NCBI GenBank assembly: GCA_016124735.1
Contig: WGMZ01000010.1
Location: forward strand, 1-64,000
Length of the DNA stretch: 64,000 nucleotides
Direction of reading: 5' to 3'
Origin: Bacteroidota bacterium
GTDB lineage: Bacteria > Bacteroidota > Bacteroidia > UBA8524
The translations under genes were made by a program, and so were the position numbers. The notes under the pieces were generated by a model. The model searched no databases. It saw nothing but the letters and a program-made list of their open reading frames with translations, and had not been told where the DNA came from. Of this stretch, positions 43,991 to 54,926 are shown in pieces; position 1 is the first letter of the stretch; every line of letters begins with the position of its first letter.

Positions 43991-44971
43991 CTAATCCAAT
44001 TTAATTGCCTCTTCAAGCAATTTCGTTTTTTCTATCGGAACTACCCCAACTTTTTCACAGACAAGTCCGCCAGCAAGGTTTGCCAGAAAGGCAATATCCC
44101 GCATGGGCAAGTTCAAGGCCAGGCACAGGGCTGCCACACTTACCACCGTATCTCCGGCTCCCGAAACATCCGAAATATTGCGAACATGGGCTGGAAGATG
44201 TTCCCAATGATTCCGATCGCTAATAATCACTCCCCGTTCAGAAAGAGTTACCATGATTTTCTCGCTCTCAAGGATATCCTTCAACAGCGCAATGGCATTC
44301 ATTACCTCCTCATTTGTTTTTAATCCGGACTCCAATTTTAAACCTTCCTGAATTTCCTTCAGATTCGGTTTAAATAGACTGGCTCCTTTGTAAGCCAGAA
44401 AATTCCTTTTCTTGGGATCGACCACACTGGGTTTTCCCTTTTTATTCGCCATCCGGATGATGGATTGTATCAATGATGAGTTCAGCACTCCTTTGTCGTA
44501 ATCTTCAAAGATGATGACCTGACAGGAATCCATCTCTCTTTCCACTGCTTTCAATAAACGCGTCGACTCTTTCGTATTTAAGTCGTGTAAGTCTTCATCA
44601 TCTACCCTCAGCATTTGATGGTTATTGCCAATAACCCGGTGTTTTACGGTGGTTTTTCGGTCTGAGCTCTGAATCAGACCCTCTGTTTCAATGCCTTCGG
44701 AGCGCAATAGAACAGATAATTTGTCACCCATATCGTCTTTACCGATCACCGATGCAATGCATACTTTCGCTCCCAAAGCTCTGAGGTTAAGTGCAACATT
44801 CGCAGCACCTCCCAGGCGGAATTCTCTTCGGTCGAGTTGAACCACGGGAACAGGAGCCTCCGGCGAAATACGATCCACCTTCCCGAACAAGTAGGAGTCG
44901 ATCATTAAGTCTCCGATAACCAGAGCTTTTAACGACTCAAATTGCTGAAAAATCTGTTCCCAATTGCTCAT
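43991..44971 (-). CDS. rfaE1: D-glycero-beta-D-manno-heptose-7-phosphate kinase (RfaE1-type)
   Basis: This 326-residue PfkB-family kinase matches the N-terminal domain of HldE: LVIGDLMIDSYLFGKVDRISPEAPVPVV at the start, RLGGAANVALNLRALGA (substrate), a DPKKRNF segment, KPNLKEIQEG, and the catalytic DVSGAGDTVVSVAALCLAL. It phosphorylates heptose 7-phosphate on the way to ADP-heptose for the LPS core. The adenylyltransferase half (RfaE2) is not fused to it. It overlaps the upstream aminotransferase by one base (TAATG). Confidence 0.92.
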   Translation of the reverse strand: MSNWEQIFQQFESLKALVIGDLMIDSYLFGKVDRISPEAPVPVVQLDRREFRLGGAANVALNLRALGAKVCIASVIGKDDMGDKLSVLLRSEGIETEGLIQSSDRKTTVKHRVIGNNHQMLRVDDEDLHDLNTKESTRLLKAVEREMDSCQVIIFEDYDKGVLNSSLIQSIIRMANKKGKPSVVDPKKRNFLAYKGASLFKPNLKEIQEGLKLESGLKTNEEVMNAIALLKDILESEKIMVTLSERGVIISDRNHWEHLPAHVRNISDVSGAGDTVVSVAALCLALNLPMRDIAFLANLAGGLVCEKVGVVPIEKTKLLEEAIKLD

Positions 44972-46164
44972 TAGTCCAGCTTGCTTAATGCATCACCAAT
45001 GCGTTTGATGGCCTCCCTAAGGAGCTCGTCATTGGCCGCGTAGGAAATCCGGACACAATTCGGAGCTCCGAATGCTTCACCGGGAACTATCGAGACGTAC
45101 GACGTATTGAGAATGTATAGGCATAAATCATTGGACGTTTCGATTATGCCATTGGCATGTCTTTTCCCCAAAAACGCGGAGATATCTGGAAAAACATAAA
45201 ATGCTCCATCTGGTACATTGCAATGCAATCCTGGTATTTCAGCAAGAAGCGCTAATACCAGGTCTCTTCTTTTCAGGAATGCATCCCGCATCTCGTACGT
45301 GGCTGTGAGCGGAGAAATTAAAGCCGCCAGTGCGGCCCGTTGTGAAATGGAACAGGCTCCACTGGTAAACTGACCTTGCAATTTCTCACATGCCTGAGCT
45401 ATTTCAAGCGGTGCTGCGATATAGCCAATCCGCCAGCCCGTCATGGAAAAACCCTTGGATACCCCGTTTACAAGCACTAAGCGATCCTGCAGATCTTCAA
45501 ACTGCGCAATGCTTTCATGCTTCCCTATAAAATTAATGTATTCGTAAATCTCATCTGAAATAATGATAATCTCCGGATGTTTAACAAAAACCTCCTTCAA
45601 TGCTGCCAGTTCTTCTTTGCTGTATACAGACCCGGTAGGGTTGCAGGGAGATGAGAATAAAAATGCCTTCGTTTTGGGAGTTATCGCCGCTTCCAGCTGG
45701 TTTGCAGTGATTTTAAAATCACTTTCCACGCCGGCCTCCACAAAAGTGGGAATACCTTCCACCAGTTTGACCATTTCCGAATAACTCACCCAATACGGAG
45801 TAGGGATAATTACTTCATCTCCGGGATTGATAATAGCCATGATTACATTCATAATAGAATGTTTGGCTCCTGTGCTTACCACCACCTGGTTCATCGAATA
45901 ATCCAGGTCATTGTCGCGTTTAAGTTTGTTCACCACCGCTTCCCTTAATTCGGGATAACCCGCCACCGGTGTATAAAAAAAGTAGCCATCGTCGATGGCT
46001 TGTTTGGCAGCATTTTGAATATGGATGGGGGTATCGAAATCTGGCTCTCCGAAACTGAGGTTGATGACATCAAAACCTTTGGCTTTCAATTCGCGTCCGG
46101 CTTTGGCCATTGCGATTGTTTGGGATTCGTTGATCCAGGATACCCGGTCGGCTAAATAGTTCAT
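44971..46164 (-). CDS. PLP-dependent aminotransferase, aspartate aminotransferase-like
   Basis: The 397-residue class I aminotransferase begins YLADRVSWINESQTIAMAKAGRELKAKGFDVINLSFGEPDFDTP and has the PLP Lys in NGVSKGFSMTGWRIGYIAAP with the Arg-binding site near the C-terminus (CVRISYAAND). Bacteroidota members of this subgroup act mainly on aspartate, but prephenate or other keto acids cannot be excluded. It is the first gene of a minus-strand unit with the heptose kinase and trkH. Confidence 0.93.
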   Translation of the reverse strand: MNYLADRVSWINESQTIAMAKAGRELKAKGFDVINLSFGEPDFDTPIHIQNAAKQAIDDGYFFYTPVAGYPELREAVVNKLKRDNDLDYSMNQVVVSTGAKHSIMNVIMAIINPGDEVIIPTPYWVSYSEMVKLVEGIPTFVEAGVESDFKITANQLEAAITPKTKAFLFSSPCNPTGSVYSKEELAALKEVFVKHPEIIIISDEIYEYINFIGKHESIAQFEDLQDRLVLVNGVSKGFSMTGWRIGYIAAPLEIAQACEKLQGQFTSGACSISQRAALAALISPLTATYEMRDAFLKRRDLVLALLAEIPGLHCNVPDGAFYVFPDISAFLGKRHANGIIETSNDLCLYILNTSYVSIVPGEAFGAPNCVRISYAANDELLREAIKRIGDALSKLD

Positions 46165-46280
46165 GATCGTGTAGCTGCGAATATACAGGAATGGTAAGAT
46201 TTAAAAGAAGGTTTCGCAGAATCCCTCACAAGTATTCAGCCAGCCGGAACCCCGAATCAAATGAAGGGTTTCAATAGAAA

Positions 46281-46309
46281 AAGGACAGAAATGTTCTAAT
46301 TCTGTCCTT
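46281..46309 (-). terminator. intrinsic terminator for the STAS-like gene
   Basis: Arms AAGGACAGAA (46281-46290) and TTCTGTCCTT (46300-46309) with a 9-base loop. On the minus strand it is followed by a T-rich run, so it ends the transcript of the gene at 46335. Confidence 0.85.
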
Positions 46310-46334
46310 CTCCTTTTCTGATTCAAAAAGATTC

Positions 46335-46718
46335 TTAACTCTCGCGAACGAAATACATCGCCTCTTCCATCTGCGATACATCAAAATACCGCTCAAGTCG
46401 ACCCTCACTTGCTCTTTGAAAAAAGAGGTTATCGATGGGTATCAATGCTTTCAGAATTTTAGAATGAGCAACGATAGCAAGGTGTCCCATTTTCTTATAA
46501 TTGCGAAGAGTCCAAACCACGTCTTCCATAAATGCTTTAGCACTGCTGCCAGACACCTTCATCTCATCCAGCTTCACCAACACATTCACATGTTCGTGAC
46601 CATCAGCCAATTTTTGGTCGAACCATTTCTGGCAAAGTTTCTCATCTACTTCGCTAAATGAACCCACCACCTCAACAGCTAATGTGTTTCCGGGAAAAAT
46701 TTCCAATTGTTCTATCAT
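46335..46718 (-). CDS. SpoIIAA-like (STAS/CRAL-TRIO-like) protein
   Basis: This 127-residue protein has the pattern of SpoIIAA-like proteins of the PF11964 kind: the strand LAVEVVGSFSEVDEKLCQKWFDQKLAD, the strand VNVLVKLDEMKVSG, then a helix and strand HLAIVAHSKILKAL, ending in YFDVSQMEEAMYFV. These are small cytoplasmic alpha/beta proteins of unknown role that may take part in stress or membrane signalling. ATG 46718 (MIEQLEIFPG) is preferred over an in-frame start 7 codons upstream. It is divergent from clpB. Confidence 0.78.
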   Translation of the reverse strand: MIEQLEIFPGNTLAVEVVGSFSEVDEKLCQKWFDQKLADGHEHVNVLVKLDEMKVSGSSAKAFMEDVVWTLRNYKKMGHLAIVAHSKILKALIPIDNLFFQRASEGRLERYFDVSQMEEAMYFVRES

Positions 46719-46925
46719 GATTGTACTATTTAACTGCACTAAATTAGGAATTGGAAAAGCGGCAATATCTGAGCCAAGTCATATTTTCCGAATTCAATTT
46801 AAAAAGAACTGATAATCAGTCAATTTTACATAAAAAAATGAAAATATTTTACCTCATCTGTCAATTTTTCAGGTATCCAGAAATGGAAGCATGTTTGATA
46901 AATTAGAAGCGTTAGCATTATACAT

Positions 46926-49541
46926 ATGGACTTTAAACAATTCACGATAAAATCTCAGGAGGCGATTCAAAAAGCCCAGGAACTCGCAGGCAGTGCTCAA
47001 AATCAAGCTATTGAAACGGGTCACTTGCTAAAAGGACTGATGCTCACGGACGAATCTGTGCTGGCATTCCTGTTCAATAAACTTAATGTACCAATTCCCC
47101 GCCTCTCCCAGGCTTTGGATGCTGTGTTAAACTCCTATCCAAAAATAGAGGGTGGGGAAGTGTACCTGGGCCGTCAAACGCAAAACGTGCTTTTACAGGC
47201 ACAATCCTATCTCAAGGATTTCAAAGATGAGTTCGTATCGGTAGATCATCTTCTTCTTGCTTTACTGAAAAATAAGGACTCGGTTTCCACGCTCCTTAAA
47301 GATGCAGGCGTAACGGAAAGTGGCTTGAAAAAAGCCATCGAAGAACTGCGCGGAGGACAACGCATAACCAGCGACACCGCAGAACAACAACATCAATCGC
47401 TGGATAAATTCGCAAACAACCTGAATGATCTTGCATCACGAGGTAAGCTGGATCCGGTAATTGGACGCGACGAAGAAATTCGCCGTGTGCTTCAGATTCT
47501 CTCCCGCAGAACAAAAAATAATCCGGTGCTGATTGGTGAACCAGGTGTGGGGAAAACGGCCATTGCAGAAGGATTGGCCCACCGTATTGTGAGTGGAGAC
47601 GTTCCGGAAAACCTGAAATCAAAAAAAATATACTCCCTCGATATGGGAGCACTGATTGCCGGTGCGAAATACAAGGGTGAATTTGAAGAACGGCTCAAAT
47701 CCGTAGTTGAAGAGGTGATTAGCAGCGATGGCGAAATAGTGCTGTTCATCGATGAAATTCACACACTGGTTGGTGCAGGAGGTGGCGGAGAAGGAGCCAT
47801 GGACGCGGCCAACATCCTCAAACCTGCCCTCGCACGGGGCGAACTCCGTTCCATCGGGGCCACTACATTAGCGGAATACCAAAAGTATATTGAGAAAGAT
47901 AAAGCCCTCGAACGTCGCTTCCAGAAAGTAATGGTGGATGAACCGGATACGCAGGATGCCATCTCCATTCTTCGTGGACTGAAAGAGCGCTACGAGGTGC
48001 ACCACAAGGTCCGAATTAAAGACGAGGCCATCATTTCAGCAGTTGAACTTTCGCAACGCTATATCACCGACCGTTTTCTGCCGGATAAAGCTATCGACCT
48101 GATTGACGAAGCTGCATCGAAGTTGCGACTGGAAATTGATTCTGTTCCGGAAGAATTGGATGAGATTGAACGCCGCATCATGCAATTGGAGATTGAAAGA
48201 GAAGCTATTAAAAGGGAAAAAGACAAAGACACCCTCGAAAAACTGAACAAGGAAATTGCCGATCTGCAAGAGGAACGCAATGAAATCAAAGCACGCTGGC
48301 AGAGTGAAAAAGAGGTGGTGGAAGGCATCCAAACAAGCAAAGAAGCCATAGAACAGTTGAAGCTGGAAGCCGACCAGGCCGAACGCGCAGGCGATTATGG
48401 CAAAGTGGCCGAGATTCGCTACGGAAAAATCAAAGAGGCAGAACAACAACTCGAGGCCAACAAGGAAAAATTAAAGGAAATGCAGCAAAGCAGCTCACTG
48501 GTCAAAGAGGAAGTGGATGCAGAAGATATTGCCGGTGTTGTGAGTCGCTGGACCGGAATTCCTGTGAGCAAAATGCTCCAGAGCGAGAGAGAAAAACTCC
48601 TGCACCTTGAGGCGGAATTGCATAAGAGGGTGGTCGGACAAGAAGAGGCTATTGCAGCCATTTCGGATGCGGTACGAAGAAGCCGCGCCGGATTACAAGA
48701 CCCCAAACGCCCGATTGGTTCCTTTATCTTCCTCGGAACTACCGGCGTTGGAAAAACAGAGTTGGCAAAAGCACTGGCAGAATACCTGTTCAACCAGGAA
48801 AACGCGATGGTGCGAATTGATATGAGCGAATACCAGGAAAAACATACGGTCTCTCGCCTAATCGGAGCGCCTCCCGGATATGTGGGCTATGATGAAGGCG
48901 GACAATTGACCGAAGCCATTCGACGCAGACCCTATAGCGTGGTATTGTTAGATGAGATTGAAAAAGCCCATCCGGATGTGTTTAATATCCTGCTTCAGGT
49001 TTTGGATGATGGACGCTTAACGGACAACAAAGGTCGGGTGGCAAACTTCAGAAATACCATTATCATTATGACGTCGAACCTGGGTTCCGAGGTGATTCGC
49101 GACAATTTTGAAAACGTGAATGAGAATGATATCGATGAGGTAATCGCTAAAACCAAATTGGAAGTATTCGATATCCTGAAAAGAAGTATCCGTCCGGAGT
49201 TTCTGAATCGTATCGACGAAACCATCGTATTTACTCCTCTAAGTAGAGAAAACGTGCGGGAAATTGTCGAGCTTCAGTTTAAAGGACTTCAAAAGATGCT
49301 GGCAGACAATGATATTCATGTCGACGCCACTGACGAGGCCCTCGATTGGCTGGCTCAATTGGGATACGATCCTCAATTTGGTGCCCGTCCATTAAAAAGA
49401 GTCATGCAAAAAAGAGTACTGAATGAACTCAGTAAGAAAATATTGAGCGGAGAGGTACACAAAGACTCATCCATCCTGATACGTCTGGATGATAATAAAT
49501 CCATTCAATTTGTGAATGAAATGGCCGAAGCCGAAAGCTAA
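46926..49541 (+). CDS. clpB: ATP-dependent chaperone ClpB
   Basis: The 871-residue AAA+ disaggregase frees proteins from aggregates together with DnaK. It has the N-terminal Clp repeats (about 1-145), NBD1 with Walker [10 protein letters not shown] and Walker [11 protein letters not shown], a middle coiled-coil (about 410-530), and NBD2 with Walker [10 protein letters not shown] and Walker [12 protein letters not shown]. The C-terminal segment ([16 protein letters not shown]) is complete. It is normal in length and ends before a strong terminator. No CIRCE element is seen upstream; the gene stands alone. Confidence 0.98.
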   Translation: MDFKQFTIKSQEAIQKAQELAGSAQNQAIETGHLLKGLMLTDESVLAFLFNKLNVPIPRLSQALDAVLNSYPKIEGGEVYLGRQTQNVLLQAQSYLKDFKDEFVSVDHLLLALLKNKDSVSTLLKDAGVTESGLKKAIEELRGGQRITSDTAEQQHQSLDKFANNLNDLASRGKLDPVIGRDEEIRRVLQILSRRTKNNPVLIGEPGVGKTAIAEGLAHRIVSGDVPENLKSKKIYSLDMGALIAGAKYKGEFEERLKSVVEEVISSDGEIVLFIDEIHTLVGAGGGGEGAMDAANILKPALARGELRSIGATTLAEYQKYIEKDKALERRFQKVMVDEPDTQDAISILRGLKERYEVHHKVRIKDEAIISAVELSQRYITDRFLPDKAIDLIDEAASKLRLEIDSVPEELDEIERRIMQLEIEREAIKREKDKDTLEKLNKEIADLQEERNEIKARWQSEKEVVEGIQTSKEAIEQLKLEADQAERAGDYGKVAEIRYGKIKEAEQQLEANKEKLKEMQQSSSLVKEEVDAEDIAGVVSRWTGIPVSKMLQSEREKLLHLEAELHKRVVGQEEAIAAISDAVRRSRAGLQDPKRPIGSFIFLGTTGVGKTELAKALAEYLFNQENAMVRIDMSEYQEKHTVSRLIGAPPGYVGYDEGGQLTEAIRRRPYSVVLLDEIEKAHPDVFNILLQVLDDGRLTDNKGRVANFRNTIIIMTSNLGSEVIRDNFENVNENDIDEVIAKTKLEVFDILKRSIRPEFLNRIDETIVFTPLSRENVREIVELQFKGLQKMLADNDIHVDATDEALDWLAQLGYDPQFGARPLKRVMQKRVLNELSKKILSGEVHKDSSILIRLDDNKSIQFVNEMAEAES

Positions 49542-49563
49542 TAGCCAAACGAACACTTAACAT

Positions 49564-49597
49564 AAAGGACGTCCCTTCCCGGTGACGTCCTTTTTTT
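49564..49597 (+). terminator. intrinsic terminator of clpB
   Basis: Arms AAAGGACGTC (49564-49573) and GACGTCCTTT (49584-49593) around a 10-base loop, followed by a T run to 49597. Confidence 0.9.
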
Positions 49598-49742
49598 ATG
49601 ATCTGCTCTCTTCTTCCTTCTAAAATACAACAATAGCCGCAGATAATTTTCATTATCTCCATAAGAATCCAATTCCCTTGTTAAAAATGAATATAATGTC
49701 TCTCATCCGGTCTAAAGGGAAATTGACGTAATTTGGGATTCG

Positions 49743-50234
49743 ATGAAAGTCCTGCTAGCTCTAGTCCTGATTTATTTGGTTTCCTCCTGCTGTCCATCCA
49801 GTTGCAATTGCGATGAATACTGCAATGAACCCTATTTATTTCAGTTCGACACCTCATCTTCCGGATACCGGCCAAGCGACCTCGATACCTTAATCATATT
49901 GTACAAATTTGAAGGTCAGCGATACTTTGATTCTATACAGTCCTATTTAATCAATGGAAAGTATTATCCAGGAAGTGCGTGTGCCGACTCTAAAGTATTG
50001 GCCCTGGAAAAAAATTACCCGGATTCAAATGGTAAATTACTGCGTGTTGATGTTTATAAAGTATATACTGCAATCGACTCCTTCAGGGTAGACAGGATGG
50101 ATTTGCTGGTCACCAAATCGGGGAACCACTGCTGCAGGTGTGTGAGTACAACGGAACGAACCTTTTTTCTGGATAGTGTCAAATACTTTCAAAACTCGTT
50201 GAGCAGCAAGCCTGTCACTGTTTATCGCAAATAA
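49743..50234 (+). CDS. hypothetical Cys-rich lipoprotein
   Basis: A 163-residue protein starting with a lipoprotein signal (MKVLLALVLIYLVSSC). An unusual run of Cys residues follows (CCPSSCNCDEYC, residues 16-27), with two more later (HCCRC, about residue 129). The Cys spacing might form disulfides or bind metal; no family is recognised. It would be attached to a periplasmic membrane face. Its stop codon directly abuts the stop of the convergent MBL hydrolase gene (50234/50235). Confidence 0.6.
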   Translation: MKVLLALVLIYLVSSCCPSSCNCDEYCNEPYLFQFDTSSSGYRPSDLDTLIILYKFEGQRYFDSIQSYLINGKYYPGSACADSKVLALEKNYPDSNGKLLRVDVYKVYTAIDSFRVDRMDLLVTKSGNHCCRCVSTTERTFFLDSVKYFQNSLSSKPVTVYRK

Positions 50235-51074
50235 TTACAAATCGACTAATGGGAAAGTCTGATCCAGACGCATTCCCTTTTCTGTCATCCGTACGGTGCC
50301 ACACTCTACTTCCGGATCATGCTCGAAGAAGTAAATATAATCATGTTGCAGAGCTTCTTCATGAATCTTCAGTCGCTCTTTCATGGTATCCAACGGACGA
50401 ATATCATATCCCATCACATAGTTAACCGGAACATGATGCCTGGAGGGAATTAAATCGGCCATGTAAATTACGGTTCTGCCCTTGTAATTAATTTTTGGCA
50501 ACATCATCGATTCAGTATGCCCATTGACTTCTATGAATGAAAATCCCGGAATAAGTTCTTCCCCGCTTCTCAAAAATTTCAATTGTCCGGCTTCTTCGAT
50601 CGGTAAAATATTTTCCCTTAAAAAAGATGCCCTTTCTCTGGGATTAGGAGCCAATGCATGCTTCCAATGCTTTTCGTGACTCCAATAGGTTGCATTTGGG
50701 AAACGACATACCAGTCCATCTCTGTTTTTATTCCATTTTACGGCTCCTCCCACATGATCGAAATGCAAATGAGTCAGAAATACATCGGTTACATCTTCAG
50801 GACTAAATCCCTTGGCACGGATCGAATTTTCAAGGGTCTGATCTCCGCTCAGATAATAATAATGGAAAAATTTATCGTCCTGCTTATCTCCAATACCCGT
50901 ATCAATCAATATCAGGCGATTTCCATTTTCCACCAGCAAGCAACGCATGGCCCAATTACACAGATTATTCTCATCTGCCGGATTCAACTTATTCCACAGT
51001 ACTTTTGGCACCACACCAAACATAGCACCTCCATCCAACTTGAATAAGCCCGTATCGATCACGTGTAAATTCAT
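50235..51074 (-). CDS. MBL-fold metallo-hydrolase
   Basis: This 279-residue protein has the metallo-beta-lactamase fold motif HLHFDHVGG (about 107-115), a preceding LIDTGIGDKQ strand, and later His and Asp residues (NGHTESM, and VIYMADLIP). It resembles the quorum-quenching/glyoxalase II-like and AttM-like subgroup. The substrate is not known. ATG 51074 (MNLHVIDTGLF) begins the first strand of the fold; an in-frame start 7 codons upstream adds no domain. Confidence 0.9.
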   Translation of the reverse strand: MNLHVIDTGLFKLDGGAMFGVVPKVLWNKLNPADENNLCNWAMRCLLVENGNRLILIDTGIGDKQDDKFFHYYYLSGDQTLENSIRAKGFSPEDVTDVFLTHLHFDHVGGAVKWNKNRDGLVCRFPNATYWSHEKHWKHALAPNPRERASFLRENILPIEEAGQLKFLRSGEELIPGFSFIEVNGHTESMMLPKINYKGRTVIYMADLIPSRHHVPVNYVMGYDIRPLDTMKERLKIHEEALQHDYIYFFEHDPEVECGTVRMTEKGMRLDQTFPLVDL

Positions 51075-51100
51075 TTCACAAAGCAAATGATTCAAGTGTA

Positions 51101-51133
51101 AAAAAAAAATCCCGGACCATGGATCCGGGATTT
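51101..51133 (-). terminator. intrinsic terminator of the PKD protein gene
   Basis: Arms AAATCCCGGA (51107-51116) and TCCGGGATTT (51124-51133) with loop CCATGGA. The run of A at 51101-51109 is a T run on the minus strand. It lies between the gene's stop (51156) and the next gene on that strand. Confidence 0.9.
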
Positions 51134-51155
51134 AAGTTTTAGCTGGACTTTTAAT

Positions 51156-54100
51156 CTACTGAATTACAAACTGAAGCTGAGCTTGCTGTCCGTTGTCATT
51201 ATTCAAAATCACAAAATAAACTCCCGGTTTCGCCGTACTCAGGTCGATAAGTGCTCTGGAGTTAGTCTCAAGGTTCCAGATGGCTTGCACTTCTTGTCCG
51301 AGGCTATTTACCACTTTTGCACTGGTATGATCAAATGTTGCTCCATCCAATTCCAATGTGAATCTTCCTTTGTTTGGATTAGGATAAAGTCTCATCTTGG
51401 CATCCAGTGACAAATCATTCAATCCGGTGCGGTGAATAGAAACATTCTGGAATGTTGTACTTATACACTGGTCTGCATTTTTGGTTATCAATTGTGCAGT
51501 AAAGTTACCGTCATACACATATTGATGTGTTGGAGATTGCTGCGTAGAAGTATTGCCGTCTCCAAATTTCCATACATAGGAAATACCAGCACCTGTTGCA
51601 AGCGGTTGGAAAATCATGGTGCCATTCATCATCTGTGCCGAAACTGCGCTAAATACAGCACTCGGATTCGCAGAAACCCGGATTGACTTGATGGCCGTAT
51701 CAGAACATCCACCCGGCATAATAGCATATAAATGAACTTTGTAGGTACCAGGTCCCGCATATATCAGGGAAGTATCATGTGCCTGAGTAACCGTTCCATT
51801 TCCTAAATCCCATTCATAACTAATTGAACCCGGCATGGAAGAAACTGAAGCGTTTTGCAGGTTCACCTCATTACCGTCGCAAATAACAGTTGGAGCCACA
51901 ATACCTGCAATTGGTTTCTCGCCAATGGTAACAACCACCTCAACCGAATCAGAACAACCATTGGTGCTGAAGGAAAGTAATTTCAGGGTATAATTGCCTA
52001 CCGCTGAATAACTGTGGCTCGGATTGGCATCGCTGGAAACAGCTCCATCTCCAAACGTCCACTTGTATGAATTGGTAAATCCGGCAGGCACGACTGCATT
52101 ATTCATAAATTGAATGGCCTCACGTACGCAGGGGTTACTATAGCTAAGGTTTACCTGAGGTGCCTGAATGACTACCACCTGTGATTGGAATGAATCGACA
52201 CATCCTAAGTTCGTGTGCGCTTTTAACATCACATCAAAAACTCCAAAACCCTGGTATATATGGGAAGGATTAGTTGAATTGGAAGTCTTCGAATCTCCAA
52301 ATTCCCATGAATAGCCCATCGTACCAAATGCAAGAGTGGAATGGTTATTAAACTTCACTTCAGTATTGTTGCATGAAGCAGTATAGCTATAGTTAACCTT
52401 TGCTCTCGGCGCCTGAGTAACTGTTTTTGAGGTGGTATTAGAACAACCGTTCACATCCACCGTATAAGTTACTGTATAATATCCGGCGCTGGAATACCTA
52501 TGACTGGTATTTTGCTGATTGTCACCGTTTCCATCACCAAAATCCCAATGGAATGACGTGGCCCCCTGAGGCATCATGGTAGTATTGCTCAACTGTATAT
52601 CCGACCCCTCACAAGCATTTACTGCTTTAAAGCTGGTAGCCGGAACTTCTTTGACAACGACCTGAACGGTGTCAAAATCCACATAACCATAATCAGAGAT
52701 AACTTTTAAAATCACCGGGTAGTTACCACTTGTTGGGAAAAGGTAGGATGGGTTTTGATCTGTTGAAGCAGTTGCCCCGCTGCCAAAATTCCATTCATAT
52801 GACAATATACCTTTCAGTATGGATGATTGATTCACAAAAACCATATCCTGTCCATCGCAGGTAGGCTGGTAAGTAAACTGTGCATGAGGTCTTGGAGCAA
52901 TATATAAATAAGCTTCTACCAAAGAATCGCATCCCGTCAGCATTGAGTGAATGGTTGCTTCAAATCGATACAGGCTATCGGATATACTCAAAGATGGAAC
53001 AAACAGAATATTTCCGTCAGCATTGGCAGATGGAAGTATAGTGGCCGTATCTGTTGATGGTACGTTGCCGCCATTTGGAGTGGAAATATTAATGTTGGTA
53101 ATTTCCCAGGTAGTGCCAAAATCACTATTAGAATAGCCGCTTGGAGGCAAAATGTTAAAGCGTACACTGTCACCATCTGCTACAATATGCGGATCTGAAG
53201 CTGTGCCGCTTTTAAAGGTTCCCTTAAATGGCGTGCCCTGAGTGATAGAAGATCCTGTTGGAAGGCTATTAACGGTTATGTCAACGGAAGTCCTGTTACT
53301 TTCGCAAAGTGGATAGTAGTTATAGAACAGGGTACCATTGAACGATCTTGGACTGAATGTAGAACCAAAATTAGATCCTTTACCCACCCCTGTCGTGATT
53401 TGCAATTCCGAATTGCCCCATTGACCGGATCCATTGGTATAGTTTACTATTCCAGTTGAAACATTTGGCACCTGAATATAAAACGCATAGGTCGACCCAT
53501 CTGCTAGGGTCAATTTGTTCCCAACGTTTACATAGGTTCCACTTCCACCACTGCTTGTTGTGCTTGTTACTGATGTAGAACCAAGCAAAGTCCAGGCACT
53601 CGCGTTGGTTTCGAAACCCACATAAGTACCCTGCTTATAATATACTTCTACCGTGTAGGTACCGGCATCGATACTTACTTCAAAAGAATCCAATACTACG
53701 GTTCTTGTCGCGGCAACGTCGAACATTACACCCGACTGACCATTGTTTGCATTGAAAGCAGTACTCAATTTGCTACTCAATGCTCCTCTCCCGCTGCTTA
53801 CATAATATGAATATTTACCCGGTGATAAGTCAGGGGTTGTATAAGATATCCCGGAACCGACAGGAGCTTTTGAACTTGGATCGTCGTACCAAACGATGGA
53901 ATCTCCAGATTGCACATTCAAGGCCTGAAGTGTTACATCACCCTGACCACAGCGGCTTACGGTATTGGCAGAAGGGGCACTTGGTGTACCGATAAACTGC
54001 GTCGTTGCATTGTGCAAGGTGTCGTTGGCAAAATTTTGTTCATTGCTCAATTCCGTCCAGGCAGAGAGGATGACGTTTCCCCCGGTGGAAGTATTGAACG

Positions 54101-54905
54101 GAGGCATCATAATACTTCCTTTTCCCCCCGGAGCGAGGCTGCCCGTATAGGTTGCACTTACTGTGGAATTCACTGAATTGTTGCCCAAGGTTCCTGCCAT
54201 GTTGGCTTTCACTGTAAAATTTGAAATAGATTGCAAACCGCCATTGGCCAAATCAACCATCACACTATCGTTGGATGAACCGCATGTACCGGAAGAAAAC
54301 TTTGCATTGAGGGTCAGTGCGTCGTAATTGAAATAGCCCAATACTCGAACATTGTCCACAATCCAGTAATACGACCAATCCCCAACAAAGCGGAACCGAA
54401 CCTTTGCATTGGTTACAGTACCCACCTGACTCGTAATTTTTAAATCCTGAGTATTACTCATCGCAGAACCATTGTAACTGTATACCGATACCCAGCTACT
54501 CCCGTTGTACACTTCGACAAGAATACTGTCTGTCGAATTATAAATTCCGGCAAACTTTTGGTCAAACATCAAATGAACCTCCGCAAAACCTGTAGCATTA
54601 AAGGAAGGAGATTCCATGGCCACATTTTCAGCCCCGCCATTTTGAGAATTGTAGTCGCTATCGAAAATGGCAAATTTCCCTAAAATGGGAGATGAAGTGG
54701 AACGATTACCCGGGTTATTGAATAACCAGTTATCGTACAGACTATCACCAGCGATAATATGATTCGACCATCCACTTGTTGGAAGTCCAGAGAAGTTGTC
54801 AAAAGTTTCGTTTATGAGATAGGTTTGTGCTTTTGTTTGTAAAGACACGATGAATGCAATGAGCAAGAAAATGCTCATTTTAAATGGCTTGTAAATATTT
54901 CTCAT
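51156..54905 (-). CDS. secreted PKD-repeat protein with T9SS type A sorting domain
   Basis: A 1249-residue secreted or cell-surface protein. From the N-terminus it has: a signal peptide (MRNIYKPFKMSIFLLIAFIVSLQTKAQ), a MAM/jelly-roll-like domain (about 30-190, INETFDNFSGLPTSGWS to WIVDNVRVLG), Ig-like and sugar-binding-like stretches (about 195-640), six PKD modules (about 660-1150, each with the W(D/E/K)FGDG-type strand and a '(N/T)PSHxY...G.Y.V' motif), and a tail LYPNPNKGRFTLELDG...GVYFVIL, the T9SS sorting signal. Likely to be adhesive or part of a surface layer. ATG 54905 is used; an in-frame TTG upstream lies in the promoter. Confidence 0.92.
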   Translation of the reverse strand: MRNIYKPFKMSIFLLIAFIVSLQTKAQTYLINETFDNFSGLPTSGWSNHIIAGDSLYDNWLFNNPGNRSTSSPILGKFAIFDSDYNSQNGGAENVAMESPSFNATGFAEVHLMFDQKFAGIYNSTDSILVEVYNGSSWVSVYSYNGSAMSNTQDLKITSQVGTVTNAKVRFRFVGDWSYYWIVDNVRVLGYFNYDALTLNAKFSSGTCGSSNDSVMVDLANGGLQSISNFTVKANMAGTLGNNSVNSTVSATYTGSLAPGGKGSIMMPPFNTSTGGNVILSAWTELSNEQNFANDTLHNATTQFIGTPSAPSANTVSRCGQGDVTLQALNVQSGDSIVWYDDPSSKAPVGSGISYTTPDLSPGKYSYYVSSGRGALSSKLSTAFNANNGQSGVMFDVAATRTVVLDSFEVSIDAGTYTVEVYYKQGTYVGFETNASAWTLLGSTSVTSTTSSGGSGTYVNVGNKLTLADGSTYAFYIQVPNVSTGIVNYTNGSGQWGNSELQITTGVGKGSNFGSTFSPRSFNGTLFYNYYPLCESNRTSVDITVNSLPTGSSITQGTPFKGTFKSGTASDPHIVADGDSVRFNILPPSGYSNSDFGTTWEITNINISTPNGGNVPSTDTATILPSANADGNILFVPSLSISDSLYRFEATIHSMLTGCDSLVEAYLYIAPRPHAQFTYQPTCDGQDMVFVNQSSILKGILSYEWNFGSGATASTDQNPSYLFPTSGNYPVILKVISDYGYVDFDTVQVVVKEVPATSFKAVNACEGSDIQLSNTTMMPQGATSFHWDFGDGNGDNQQNTSHRYSSAGYYTVTYTVDVNGCSNTTSKTVTQAPRAKVNYSYTASCNNTEVKFNNHSTLAFGTMGYSWEFGDSKTSNSTNPSHIYQGFGVFDVMLKAHTNLGCVDSFQSQVVVIQAPQVNLSYSNPCVREAIQFMNNAVVPAGFTNSYKWTFGDGAVSSDANPSHSYSAVGNYTLKLLSFSTNGCSDSVEVVVTIGEKPIAGIVAPTVICDGNEVNLQNASVSSMPGSISYEWDLGNGTVTQAHDTSLIYAGPGTYKVHLYAIMPGGCSDTAIKSIRVSANPSAVFSAVSAQMMNGTMIFQPLATGAGISYVWKFGDGNTSTQQSPTHQYVYDGNFTAQLITKNADQCISTTFQNVSIHRTGLNDLSLDAKMRLYPNPNKGRFTLELDGATFDHTSAKVVNSLGQEVQAIWNLETNSRALIDLSTAKPGVYFVILNNDNGQQAQLQFVIQ

Positions 54906-54926
54906 AGAATAAGTTTGAATAGTCCT

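Noticed and set aside
51156-54905. Novel toxin or contact-dependent weapon
   Set aside because: It has only adhesive-type domains (jelly-roll, PKD) and a T9SS tail; no toxin domain and no immunity-like small gene next to it.
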